From: Marinigracilibium pacificum
GTDB lineage: Bacteria; Bacteroidota; Bacteroidia; Cytophagales; Cyclobacteriaceae
Assembly (NCBI RefSeq): GCF_012926615.1
Contig: NZ_JABBNU010000004.1
Span: 372,001-436,000, forward strand
Reading direction: 5' to 3'
DNA: 64,000 nucleotides
Positions 36,629 through 45,600 of the stretch are shown piece by piece. Under the pieces are notes generated by a model. The model was not told the origin of the DNA. It worked only from the letters and a program-made list of their open reading frames with translations, and did not search any database. How positions within the stretch are numbered: the first letter of the stretch is position 1; each line of letters starts with the position of its first letter. The translations under genes and the position numbers were made by a program.

Positions 36629-38272
36629 TTAAATTTTACGTTCAGTATTGATAACATTTACTCCGTTAAATCTCGTAGTTGAACTACCATGAGATACCGA
36701 ACTTATCTGTGAAGGCTGTCCTTTACCATCAAAGAAAGAACCAAACAACCTGTAATCGTCCTTATCACAAATCTTCACACAAGAATTCCAGAATTCCTGA
36801 GTATTTGACTGATAAGCCACATCATTAACAGGACCTTTAATTTTACCATTTTCAATTTCGAAGAAGGCAGTTCCTCCAAACTGGAAGTTGTAACGTTGTT
36901 GATCAATTGAATAAGACCCACGACCTACAATATATATACCTTTTTCAACATCACTAATCATATCATTAGCGCTGTATTTATCCTTCCCAGGTTCTAAAGA
37001 GACATTTGGCATTCTTTGAAACTGAACGCTATTCCAACTGTCTGCATAGCAACAACCATGAGACTCTTTTTGATCAATAATCTGGACCTGATCTCGGATA
37101 GCCTGATAATTTACAAGAGTACCGTCCTTAACAAGATGCCATTTCTTAGTTTTAACTCCTTCATCATCCCAACCGACATTACCTAATGAATTAGCCTGAG
37201 TTTTATCGGCTACTAAGTTTACAATTGGGCTTCCGTATTTAAAGTCTTTAGTTTTCCACTTGTCAAGTGTAGCAAAACTTGTTCCCGCATAATTGGCTTC
37301 ATACCCTAATACTCGGTCTAGCTCTAATGGGTGACCAACAGATTCATGAATTGTAAGTCCCAGGTGATTAGGCTCTAATACCAGATCATATTTCCCTGGC
37401 ATAATTGAAGGTGCTGACAACATTTGTTTTGCCTGTTCAGCTGCAACTGTTGCATCTTCAATCAAATCATAATTATTTCTATATAAATTAAATCCTGCAG
37501 GACTCATTATCTTTTCACTATCAGTTGGAGTCATATACTCATACCCCATTCCCATAGGAGCCGACATTGCATTTCGAGACTTGAATTTACCAGTTTTAGG
37601 ATCAATACAAGTTACCGTAAATGTTGGCCAGATTCTATGTATGTCCTGATCAATATAACTACCTTCAGTAGAAGCAAAATATTTTTGTTCATTTACCAGA
37701 AATAGTAAATTATTCACATAATTAGCACCGTTTTCCATTGCCTTTGCATTAGCAGAAAGCAATAGATCAACCTTATCAGCAACCGGAACTTCAAAAGCAT
37801 TTTGCTTGATTGGTGTTTTCCATGAAACCTCACCATAAGATTCAACAGGGGCTAACTCAACTGGTTCGGTTTGAAACCTGCTATTCGCCTTAGCAATAGA
37901 AACAGCTCTTTGAGCAGTTTTGGCAATACTTTCCGGAGTCACTTCATTTGTAGAAGCAAAGCCCCAGGTACCATTTGCGATAACACGAATACCAATACCA
38001 TAAGATTCGGTATTTACAATATTCTGAACTTTGTTTTCGCGGGTTATTACATATTGATTAAGATATCTGCCTAACCTGAAGTCAGCATAAGATGCTCCGG
38101 CTGATTTTGCAGCACTAAGAGCTGTATCAGCTAACACTTTCTTTGCTGCAACATCCATTGATGATTCCAGAAAGACTTCAGGAGATACAGCTTTACCAAT
38201 AATAGGTATTGATGAAACTGCCATCGCTCCCAGGCCAAGTCCGGATAATTGAATAAAATCTCTTCTTTTCAA
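36629..38272 (-). CDS. TldD-family zinc metalloprotease with Tat signal
   Basis: A 547-residue protein with the family HExxxH motif HESVGH (near residue 313) following the PGKYDLVLEPNHLGLTIH region. The N-terminus KRRDFIQLSGLGLGAMAVSS is a twin-arginine signal with its hydrophobic stretch, so export of the folded protein is predicted. The start is TTG at 38272, supported by an ideal Shine-Dalgarno AAAGGAGG a few bases upstream, which is unusual in this phylum. PmbA follows directly. The family is known from cytoplasmic TldD/E; the exported location is inference. Confidence 0.9.
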   Translation of the reverse strand: MKRRDFIQLSGLGLGAMAVSSIPIIGKAVSPEVFLESSMDVAAKKVLADTALSAAKSAGASYADFRLGRYLNQYVITRENKVQNIVNTESYGIGIRVIANGTWGFASTNEVTPESIAKTAQRAVSIAKANSRFQTEPVELAPVESYGEVSWKTPIKQNAFEVPVADKVDLLLSANAKAMENGANYVNNLLFLVNEQKYFASTEGSYIDQDIHRIWPTFTVTCIDPKTGKFKSRNAMSAPMGMGYEYMTPTDSEKIMSPAGFNLYRNNYDLIEDATVAAEQAKQMLSAPSIMPGKYDLVLEPNHLGLTIHESVGHPLELDRVLGYEANYAGTSFATLDKWKTKDFKYGSPIVNLVADKTQANSLGNVGWDDEGVKTKKWHLVKDGTLVNYQAIRDQVQIIDQKESHGCCYADSWNSVQFQRMPNVSLEPGKDKYSANDMISDVEKGIYIVGRGSYSIDQQRYNFQFGGTAFFEIENGKIKGPVNDVAYQSNTQEFWNSCVKICDKDDYRLFGSFFDGKGQPSQISSVSHGSSTTRFNGVNVINTERKI

Positions 38273-38300
38273 GGTTCCTCCTTTTTAATTTTAACCTGAT

Positions 38301-38308
38301 TATATTTG
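38301..38308 (+). promoter_or_regulatory. Candidate -7 element (TATATTTG) upstream of dinB
   Basis: A perfect TAnnTTTG box 62 bp before the dinB ATG, in the intergenic space between divergent tldD and dinB. No TTG is found at the right distance upstream, so this is a weak call. Confidence 0.35.
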
Positions 38309-38370
38309 AATTAAATAGTGACATTTAAAATGCCGTAAAACGGGTCTTATAATATTAACAGCATTTTTTC

Positions 38371-39468
38371 ATGAATCCAAACCGCTTATCATCGGATGTG
38401 ACCAATAAAATAATCCATGTCGATATGGATGCTTTTTATGCATCTGTGGAGCAACGTGATAACCCTTCATTAAAAAATAAACCTGTAGCTGTTGGTGGCG
38501 GTGCTACTCGTGGAGTGGTTGCTGCAGCTAGCTATGAAGCACGAAAATATGGTGTTAAATCTGCAATGCCGGGAATTGTTGCCAAAAGAAAATGCCCCGA
38601 CTTAATATTTGTAAAACCACGGTTTGAAGTATATAAGGAAGTTTCAAATGAGATAAGGGAAATATTTTATGAATATACTGATTTGGTGGAGCCTTTATCG
38701 CTCGATGAAGCATTTTTGGATGTGACTAAAAATAAAAAAGGATTACCCTCGGCCACACTCATAGCCAGAGAAATAAAAGTTAAGATAAAAGAAAAAACAG
38801 GCCTCACTGCATCAGCAGGAATTTCAATTAATAAATTCCTAGCCAAAACCGCAACAGATATTCACAAACCCAACGGCCTTACTTTGATCCCTCCTGATAA
38901 GATTGAGCCTTTTATTGAAAAACTACCAATTGAAAAATTTTTCGGAGTAGGAAAATCTACTGCTGAGAAAATGCATAAAATGGGTATTCTTCATGGCAAA
39001 GATCTTAAATCTATAAGTCTTGAACGATTGAAACAATCATTTGGTAAACAAGGTCAATACTTTTATAATATAGCCAGAGGAATAGATAATAGACCGGTGG
39101 TACCAGATAGAACAAGAAAATCTGTTAGTGCTGAAAGAACATTTGAAAAAGATCACCGACAAGAATCATATCTTCAGGAGTTTTTATCAGGATTGATTGA
39201 TAAAATTTATAACTGGAGTATTAAAAATGAGAATTTCGGCAGAACATTAACTGTTAAAATCAAGGACAACCAATTTAAAGTATTCTCGAAAAGTTATTCA
39301 TCAACCCTGCCTTTTAAGGAAAAAGAACTTATTGAAAAGGTGGCTTCAGAATTATTAGGCAGTTTATTAGACCAAAAGAACTACCCTCCTGTCAGACTAT
39401 TAGGGTTTGGCATTTCGTCTTTAACAAAAGGAACAGAAACGGACCTTCAGCTAACATTGGATTTTTAA
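38371..39468 (+). CDS. dinB: DNA polymerase IV (Y-family, DinB)
   Basis: A 365-residue error-prone translesion polymerase. The catalytic motifs are VDMDAFYASVEQRD and PLSLDEAFLDVT (DE pair). SAGISINKFLAKTA and the GVGKSTAEKM helix-hairpin-helix are also present. The protein ends in QLTLDF, a good beta-clamp-binding motif. The length is normal. The stop shares the TTAA palindrome (39465-39468) with the convergent AEC transporter, and the junction is a near-perfect AT-rich inverted repeat. Confidence 0.96.
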   Translation: MNPNRLSSDVTNKIIHVDMDAFYASVEQRDNPSLKNKPVAVGGGATRGVVAAASYEARKYGVKSAMPGIVAKRKCPDLIFVKPRFEVYKEVSNEIREIFYEYTDLVEPLSLDEAFLDVTKNKKGLPSATLIAREIKVKIKEKTGLTASAGISINKFLAKTATDIHKPNGLTLIPPDKIEPFIEKLPIEKFFGVGKSTAEKMHKMGILHGKDLKSISLERLKQSFGKQGQYFYNIARGIDNRPVVPDRTRKSVSAERTFEKDHRQESYLQEFLSGLIDKIYNWSIKNENFGRTLTVKIKDNQFKVFSKSYSSTLPFKEKELIEKVASELLGSLLDQKNYPPVRLLGFGISSLTKGTETDLQLTLDF

Positions 39469-40376
39469 AAAATCCATTCCAGGAAATAATACCAAAGAGG
39501 TAGAATTATTGAAGATAATACTAATCCCACTCCAACCATTAGGTTTGCAAGATCCTTCTTTAAATTATGGTTAATTGCCAAAATAGATGCAGTTATCATC
39601 GATGGCATTGCTGCTTCCATAATGCTTACTTTAGCTGTAATACCATAAGCACCAAGAAAATAATAAGCTATAAATATAATTATTGGAAAAACTATCAATT
39701 TTGCAATTGAACCAATAATCAGAAAAGGAATATAAACAGATTGCCGGTTGATTCTCCATTGAATCCCTACCGATACAAGGGCAACAGGCACTAAAGTAAT
39801 TCCAATTTTATGAAAGGCCTCTGCAATTGTCCAATGCAGGGAAAAACCACTAAAATTGATAAGAATGGCTATACAAAATGCTATAAATGGAGGAAAAGTA
39901 ATTAATCGTTTAAATATATTAGTCTTTGATTTAGTTGAATGAGAATATTTTTGAGCGATAAATAAGCCTAATGTAGATAATGCCATAAATGAACCAACTT
40001 GATCTACAATTAAAGCTTTCTCAAGCCCCTCTTCTCCATAAAAAGCTTCGATAATCGGAAATCCAAGAAAAGAGGTGTTTGCAAATCCAGTAGTTAAAAT
40101 TAAACACCCTATTAATTTATCAGGCCAATTAAATATTTTGCCAACCAAAGCAAAAAATATCCATGAAATAAAAACTAAAATCCAGGCAACACTAGCTGGA
40201 AATAAAAGTGAAATATCAAAATTCAGATTACTAATAAAATAAATGGATAATGAAGGCAAAGCAATATTAATAACATATGCATTCAACCCTACATAGGTAT
40301 TGTCAGGTAATATCCGAAGGTTTCTGAGTAAAGCACCTCCTGACAAACAAATAAATATTAATAACAGATTATCCAT
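39465..40376 (-). CDS. AEC (auxin efflux carrier)-family transporter
   Basis: A 303-residue inner-membrane protein with about ten hydrophobic helices along its length. The N-terminal VINIALPSLSIYFI region, TGFANTSFLGFPIIEAFYG and the C-terminal EAAMPSMITASILA match the AEC family (bile-acid/auxin-carrier superfold). Bacterial members export organic acids such as malate; the substrate here is unknown. The ATG comes directly after the T-run of the upstream gene's terminator. Confidence 0.9.
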   Translation of the reverse strand: MDNLLLIFICLSGGALLRNLRILPDNTYVGLNAYVINIALPSLSIYFISNLNFDISLLFPASVAWILVFISWIFFALVGKIFNWPDKLIGCLILTTGFANTSFLGFPIIEAFYGEEGLEKALIVDQVGSFMALSTLGLFIAQKYSHSTKSKTNIFKRLITFPPFIAFCIAILINFSGFSLHWTIAEAFHKIGITLVPVALVSVGIQWRINRQSVYIPFLIIGSIAKLIVFPIIIFIAYYFLGAYGITAKVSIMEAAMPSMITASILAINHNLKKDLANLMVGVGLVLSSIILPLWYYFLEWIF

Positions 40377-40412
40377 AAAAAAATTAAGCTGCCCAAATTG
40401 AGCAGCTTAATT
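40377..40412 (-). terminator. Rho-independent terminator after the 155-residue protein gene
   Basis: An 11-bp perfect stem (AATTAAGCTGC at 40382-40392 against GCAGCTTAATT at 40402-40412) with a 9-nt loop. On the minus strand it runs into TTTTTTT at 40377-40383. It lies between the 155-residue protein gene and the AEC gene. Confidence 0.85.
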
Positions 40413-40427
40413 ACTGATTAAGTTACT

Positions 40428-40895
40428 TTATATTTTTTCAGGATCATTGATCATTGGAAGATCAACAACTTGTTTTTCATCATAATTAATTCTAAACCAT
40501 CCCAGAAAACCACCATTAGCTTTAGCAACTTTCATAGAGAAATCCTGCATAGCATCATAAAACTGAATGGCAAATTTCCTATCTAGCTTAGGAAGAACAT
40601 CATTTATCTTCTTTAGGTGACTTAACACCATTTCTCCTGCTTTTTGCTCATCATCAGGAAGGGAAGCAACAGCCGCTTCAAGGTCCTTTTTAAAAGTCTG
40701 GTCAACTTCATGGTAATATTCACGAAGTACAAACCTACCTGTTTTTTCTCTTAAATGGATCATTGATAAAGCTTCATCCAATTCCTCTTTATCGATTTTA
40801 TGATCGGCACTGGCGATTAAAATAGTTACCCATACAGGGGCTTCCATCATAATTTTAACTTCGTCAGGGTTTAATGATTTAAATGCTTCTATCAT
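40428..40895 (-). CDS. Small helical acidic protein (TerB-like), unknown function
   Basis: A 155-residue soluble protein, predicted all-helical. The pattern VTILIASADHKIDKEELDEA resembles the TerB/TerB-like fold, whose N-terminal helix carries a DxxxDxxE acidic site. This is a resemblance, not a firm family call. No signal peptide or membrane helix. It lies 7 bp downstream of the DinB-like (damage-inducible fold) protein gene, so the two are probably cotranscribed, and it is closed by a strong terminator. Confidence 0.65.
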   Translation of the reverse strand: MIEAFKSLNPDEVKIMMEAPVWVTILIASADHKIDKEELDEALSMIHLREKTGRFVLREYYHEVDQTFKKDLEAAVASLPDDEQKAGEMVLSHLKKINDVLPKLDRKFAIQFYDAMQDFSMKVAKANGGFLGWFRINYDEKQVVDLPMINDPEKI

Positions 40896-40902
40896 TTTCT
40901 GA

Positions 40903-41436
40903 TTAATTATATATTCTTTTGAGTTTTGTTATTTGAATACTGTGGTGCAAAGAATGATTAGTTAAAAATTCAATTGTTTGTAAAATATTCAACTTACCCG
41001 CTAACGGATGCTTAAAGATAAAAAAGTCTAATTTGTCTTGCGGAAATTGATCAATGAATTTTTCAAATTTTATTGTATGTTCTCGATAAAATTGAATCAT
41101 TGTTTCTATATCCGGATTTTCATCTGGTTCGATGGCTTTAGTTGGTACTTTAGCCTTCATAGTAGATTTAAGAAATGCATTTAGCATAAAACTATTAATC
41201 AGATTACGGATTCCGGTTTTCTCCTTTTTTCTATTAAAATCAAAGTGAGAAATAAAATCAAATGTATTCTTTTCTACTTTCATCAGGTGATTGATGATCT
41301 GGGCTGAATTCCATTTTTCCTCATTAAGTTTAAAAAATAAAAACTCAGCAGGTTCATTTTCTAATGTATCAAGGAAAGAAAGATGAAACTTCTTCAGCTC
41401 ACCCCACCTTTTTGTTAATTGTGCTGTGGTTGACAT
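40903..41436 (-). CDS. DinB/YfiT-like four-helix metal-binding protein
   Basis: A 177-residue protein of the DinB_2 (YfiT-like, DNA-damage-inducible fold) superfamily, which is unrelated to DNA polymerase IV. The usual metal-ligand positions are present: His in WNSAQIINHLMKVE and the His cluster of TNHSLHHSIQITKLKR at the C-terminus. Members include thiol transferases and hydrolases; the reaction here is not predictable. Cytoplasmic, first gene of a two-gene unit. Confidence 0.85.
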   Translation of the reverse strand: MSTTAQLTKRWGELKKFHLSFLDTLENEPAEFLFFKLNEEKWNSAQIINHLMKVEKNTFDFISHFDFNRKKEKTGIRNLINSFMLNAFLKSTMKAKVPTKAIEPDENPDIETMIQFYREHTIKFEKFIDQFPQDKLDFFIFKHPLAGKLNILQTIEFLTNHSLHHSIQITKLKRIYN

Positions 41437-41460
41437 AAAAAATTTTATATGCGTGAAAGT

Positions 41461-41497
41461 AAAAAAAAAGCGGCCTCTTAAAAAAGAATGCCGCTTT
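41461..41497 (-). terminator. Rho-independent terminator downstream of the T9SS remnant
   Basis: An 8-bp stem (AAAGCGGC at 41467-41474 against GCCGCTTT at 41490-41497) with a 15-nt A-rich loop. On the minus strand it is followed by an unbroken T9 run. It would end the transcript coming from the PorP/SprF gene and the remnant. Confidence 0.85.
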
Positions 41498-41523
41498 AAT
41501 TTTATTGGGTTTATAAATTATTC

Positions 41524-41634
41524 TTATTTAATCAATTTACCTGTATGTAATCCATTCGCATCTGATTCGATACGATAGATAAACATTTGATCTTTAATAT
41601 GAATGATATAGTCTTTATAGTTCGAAAAATTATA
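41524..41634 (-). pseudogene. Remnant of a T9SS type A sorting domain
   Basis: The minus strand between an in-frame TGA (41635-41637) and the TAA (41524-41526) reads 36 codons. They end FIYRIESDANGLHTGKLIK, preceded by FSNYKDYIIHIKDQ. This closely fits the last strand and terminal Lys of T9SS type A sorting domains (YFYRIES...GKLIK). Upstream all three frames hit stops, so only the tail of a former secreted protein is left, trapped between sprF-like and the DinB-like gene. It could instead be mis-inserted or recombined DNA. Confidence 0.6.
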
Positions 41635-41706
41635 TCATTCTTATCAAAGCTGGCTTCAACTAATCAAGATAATAGAGTTCTGGATTTTATGAATGTCATA
41701 TACGTC

Positions 41707-42633
41707 TTATTCATAACTAAAAAATGAAGGACACTCAATGTTTTTATGAACATCTCTAAGTCTGAATTTAAAGTTAACCAGAAATTCATGGCTACCCCCC
41801 GAGTCTACTGACAGATTAGAGGTAACAAAATCATAAGAATAACCTATATGAAGGTTATCTACTATTGTTAACTGAAATAATCCACTAACTGAATCTCCGG
41901 AACGCCAATTAGCTCCTAAAGCAACTCTATCATAAAATACAAATGAACCACTCAAATTTAATGTAGCAGCCTGGTTTTCCTGAAGTCTAACAAGGAAGGA
42001 AGGTTTAAAAATCACATTACCCGCCAAATGAAAATTCTTTCCACCGTTAAGAAAATAATAACGTTGTTCTTTAGACTCATTTGGAGAATCTTCAACATCT
42101 AAAATCTTGTTTCTTAACATATAAGGCACTGAAAATCCTAAATAGAAATCTTTGATCTTATATAGAAACCCTACTCCGGCATTTGGCCTGAAAGAAACAT
42201 TTCTATTATTAATTAATGGATCCATTGGGTCCAGGGGACTTGTTTTACCATAATTTGAAACCAAATTATTAAAACCAGCCTGAAGTCCCATACTTAATGT
42301 ACCATTTGGAAGTCGTAGCTTGTATGCATAGGCAGCATAAACGGCAAGATCACTATGAACCCCGATTTCATCATACTCGATCTTTAGCCCTACACCGACA
42401 AGGTCTTTTGCTAAGCCGGTATGAGCATTAAGCATTTGCGTAGTTGGAGCACCATCAAAATTCACCCACTGATCACGATGGTGCAAAGTAACTGAACCAA
42501 TGTTATCAGATCCGGCATAAGCAGGGTTAAACACAAACATATCATACATATACTGTGTAAGAACCGTTCGCTGCTGTGCATTAGTCTGCAAATAAGCTGA
42601 TAGCAGAACCAATATTAATAATAATTTTTTCAT
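41707..42633 (-). CDS. PorP/SprF-family T9SS outer-membrane protein
   Basis: A 308-residue outer-membrane barrel. The signal peptide MKKLLLILVLLSAYLQTNAQ is followed by the family signature QYMYDMFVFNPAYAGS and LHHRDQWVNFDGAPTTQM. PorP/SprF proteins anchor or help export the T9SS substrate encoded beside them, as SprF does for SprB. Here that is the giant type-B protein immediately upstream. I prefer the ATG at 42633, directly preceded by GGAAGGGGAG, over an in-frame TTG at 42645. Spacing to the giant gene is about 16 bp, so they form an operon. Confidence 0.93.
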   Translation of the reverse strand: MKKLLLILVLLSAYLQTNAQQRTVLTQYMYDMFVFNPAYAGSDNIGSVTLHHRDQWVNFDGAPTTQMLNAHTGLAKDLVGVGLKIEYDEIGVHSDLAVYAAYAYKLRLPNGTLSMGLQAGFNNLVSNYGKTSPLDPMDPLINNRNVSFRPNAGVGFLYKIKDFYLGFSVPYMLRNKILDVEDSPNESKEQRYYFLNGGKNFHLAGNVIFKPSFLVRLQENQAATLNLSGSFVFYDRVALGANWRSGDSVSGLFQLTIVDNLHIGYSYDFVTSNLSVDSGGSHEFLVNFKFRLRDVHKNIECPSFFSYE

Positions 42634-42649
42634 CTCCCCTTCCAATATT

Positions 42650-45600
42650 TTATCTCAATAACTCCATATATCCGGTAATAGGCTTAGATCCATCATTCAG
42701 ATCAATTACATAGAAGTATGTACCTACAGGTAGTGCATTCCCCATAGCGTTAACTCCTCTGTTAGAAACACCATTAAACCTTCTATTTGGATCATCATTA
42801 TCATAGCTATCCATCTCAAATACTAGCATACCCGCACGATTAAATATTTTAACCTGATTATCCGGGAAGCTGGCTATACATCCGATATGGAAATATTCAT
42901 TAAGATTATCACCATTTGATGTTACCGCATTAAAATCTTTAATGTCAAGACCAACCTCAAAATCAGCATAACCTTCACACCCATTATACCCAATTGCAGT
43001 TACAGTATAGTTACCTTCAAATAGTCCGTCAACATACCCACCATTATAAAGTGAACCATTTATATCCCAGACAATTTCTCTTAGGATCACATCATTATTA
43101 TCCAAGTTGATGATTGCACTTCCTTGTCCTGTACCACCTTCACTTCTTGAACAAATATCATTTTCAACAATCACTTTAATTCTTGGATATTCATTAATCT
43201 CTGCTACAGTAACTGTATCACTACCAATGAAACAACCAGACTCAACATCAACAACATCAACTCTAAGTTTTGAATAAGAAAGTCCGTCAACGATATCCTG
43301 ATAGCTAACCTCTCTATCAACATAAGTTCCAAGACTATCCTCCAATAGATACCAGGTAAAGTCATAACCAACAGTTAATCCTTCAACTTTAGCACCAACT
43401 TTACCATTATCTTCTTCACAACTCTCATCATTATCAATCAGGAAAGCTTCAGGTGAAGGAAATTCAGGAAGTTCTTGTCTAACTGTAGTATTAGTTGATA
43501 CTTCACATTTAGTAAAATTATCGATAGCAACTACAGTATATGTACCCTGAGCCGCGTTCATATAAGTATTATTACCAATTACCTGATTTGTAACCGTTCC
43601 GTCGAATGAAGAATAATCCCAGTTAAAAGTAAATCCAGCTACTAAATTACCATTTGCATAAGCACTAAGCTGACCATTTCCAATAACATTACAGTCAGTC
43701 ACTGGAGCATCTTCAATAATCTTTACAACCGGAATTGTTAAAAGTTCTTTAATATCCACCGGTACAATTTCAGAAGTACACTGATTACCGTTTAGCTGAG
43801 TAGCTTGAACATAATAAGTGCCTTCAGGCAAATCGATCAGATCTTGAGTATTTCCTATAACTGTATTACCGGCATCATCGCTAAACCAAGTATAGCTAAA
43901 TAATGGATCTTCAGTTTGTCTTGGATCATCAACAGTAGCCAGTGCAGAAACAGTACCATTTGCATCATCACCACAAATAATATCAGCAGTAGATGAGGCC
44001 TGAACAGTTGGTTCAACTAGTGAAATCACCATTGTCTGACTTGCAGTTGACTGACAAAGGTTATCCGTAACAATCACAGAATATGTACCAGCATCTAATC
44101 CAGTTGCGGTTGAAGTACTTGAAATAAGGTTATTAGCACCATCATACCACTCATAATTATAAGTTCTGGCTGGGTTTTCATTTAGAATCAATACAGACAA
44201 CTCTCCATTTGGATCTGTAACCACACAAGATTGTTGTGGAGCCACCTCTATTATATCAAGAGCCGGATTTGTTCTATCATCATTAATTCTTAACTGAGCC
44301 GGAGCTGATTGACAACCAGTAAGATTATCTTCAGCAACAATAAAGTAAGTCGCTACATCAAGATCAGTACGGTAAAAATCAGGGCCTGTTTGCTCAACGG
44401 TATTTTCATCTGGTGTATGCCAGGTGTAAGTAAAATCAGTAAGCGGCTGACTAAGTCCATTTTGAAGAATCTCAACGACACCTCCTTCACCTCCAACATC
44501 ACAATTCTGCGGATCTAATTTTGAAATCTGAGTTATAATTGGCTCCTGATTTATACTTCGATCCTCAATAGTAAAGTTTCTGATGTTTATACATTGTGTA
44601 CGTTGATTTAATACCTCAACCGAATAATCTCCAGGTGCTAATGCTAAATTCTCATCAATTGTAGTATTAGGAGTTGTTTGGAAAACACTTCCACTTCCAC
44701 CAGATCCATCAAAATTATCATACCAGGTAAAGGTATAAACATCAGTACCAGGATTTGAAAGTGAAATAGATGCTTGACCTAATGGATTTAGGTTATCGCA
44801 ACTAATATCACCAGTTGTTGCTACATTAATAGCCGGGGTAACAGAAATATCATTAATTCTGGCACTAAGCGTTCTTGTCTGACAGCCAGCTCCGTCGCCA
44901 TTTATTTTAACAGCTTCAACATAATAAGATATACCATTCTTTATATCAGGGTAAACCGTTTCATTTAATACTGTACCGTTAACACCTGCTATTGGAGTAT
45001 TTGTTGTCAAATTTACTGAACCTTCGTACCAGTAAAACTCAAAATTTGCTGGATCTTCAACTGGGAAGCTAACAGAAATTGATCCCTGATCTATACAATC
45101 ATCCTTATCTACCTTAGCAATAGCCATACTAAAAGAAGGAATCGGGTCATTACCAACAGTGAAAGATCTTATCAATTCACAACCTGATACAGTTCCTCTG
45201 AAAGTTGCAGTATATGTACCTGGCTCTAAATCGGTGAAATTATGTGAATTCCCACTTGAAATTGTTATCCCTGATTCAGGTTGAGTAGTGGTAGCAGAAG
45301 CATCCCAGATTACCTCCCATGAATTAGAGAAAAAGTCATTAGGATCAGTTTGTAAACCAATCTCTATGGCTCCATTAAAATCAATACAGTTTTTATTATT
45401 AGTTATATTTTCAGTAACAATCGGATCTTTAGATTGAATAACTAATGTCTCAGAAACAATATTTGATTCACAAATTTCTGTTGCTGACCTGTTTTCAAAA
45501 GCAACGATTGTATAAGTTCCAGCGGCTAAATCAGTATATGAATATGTACCAGAAGAATTAACACCAAGATCTGAGCCCGCAATTGTACCACCAAGGTTAG

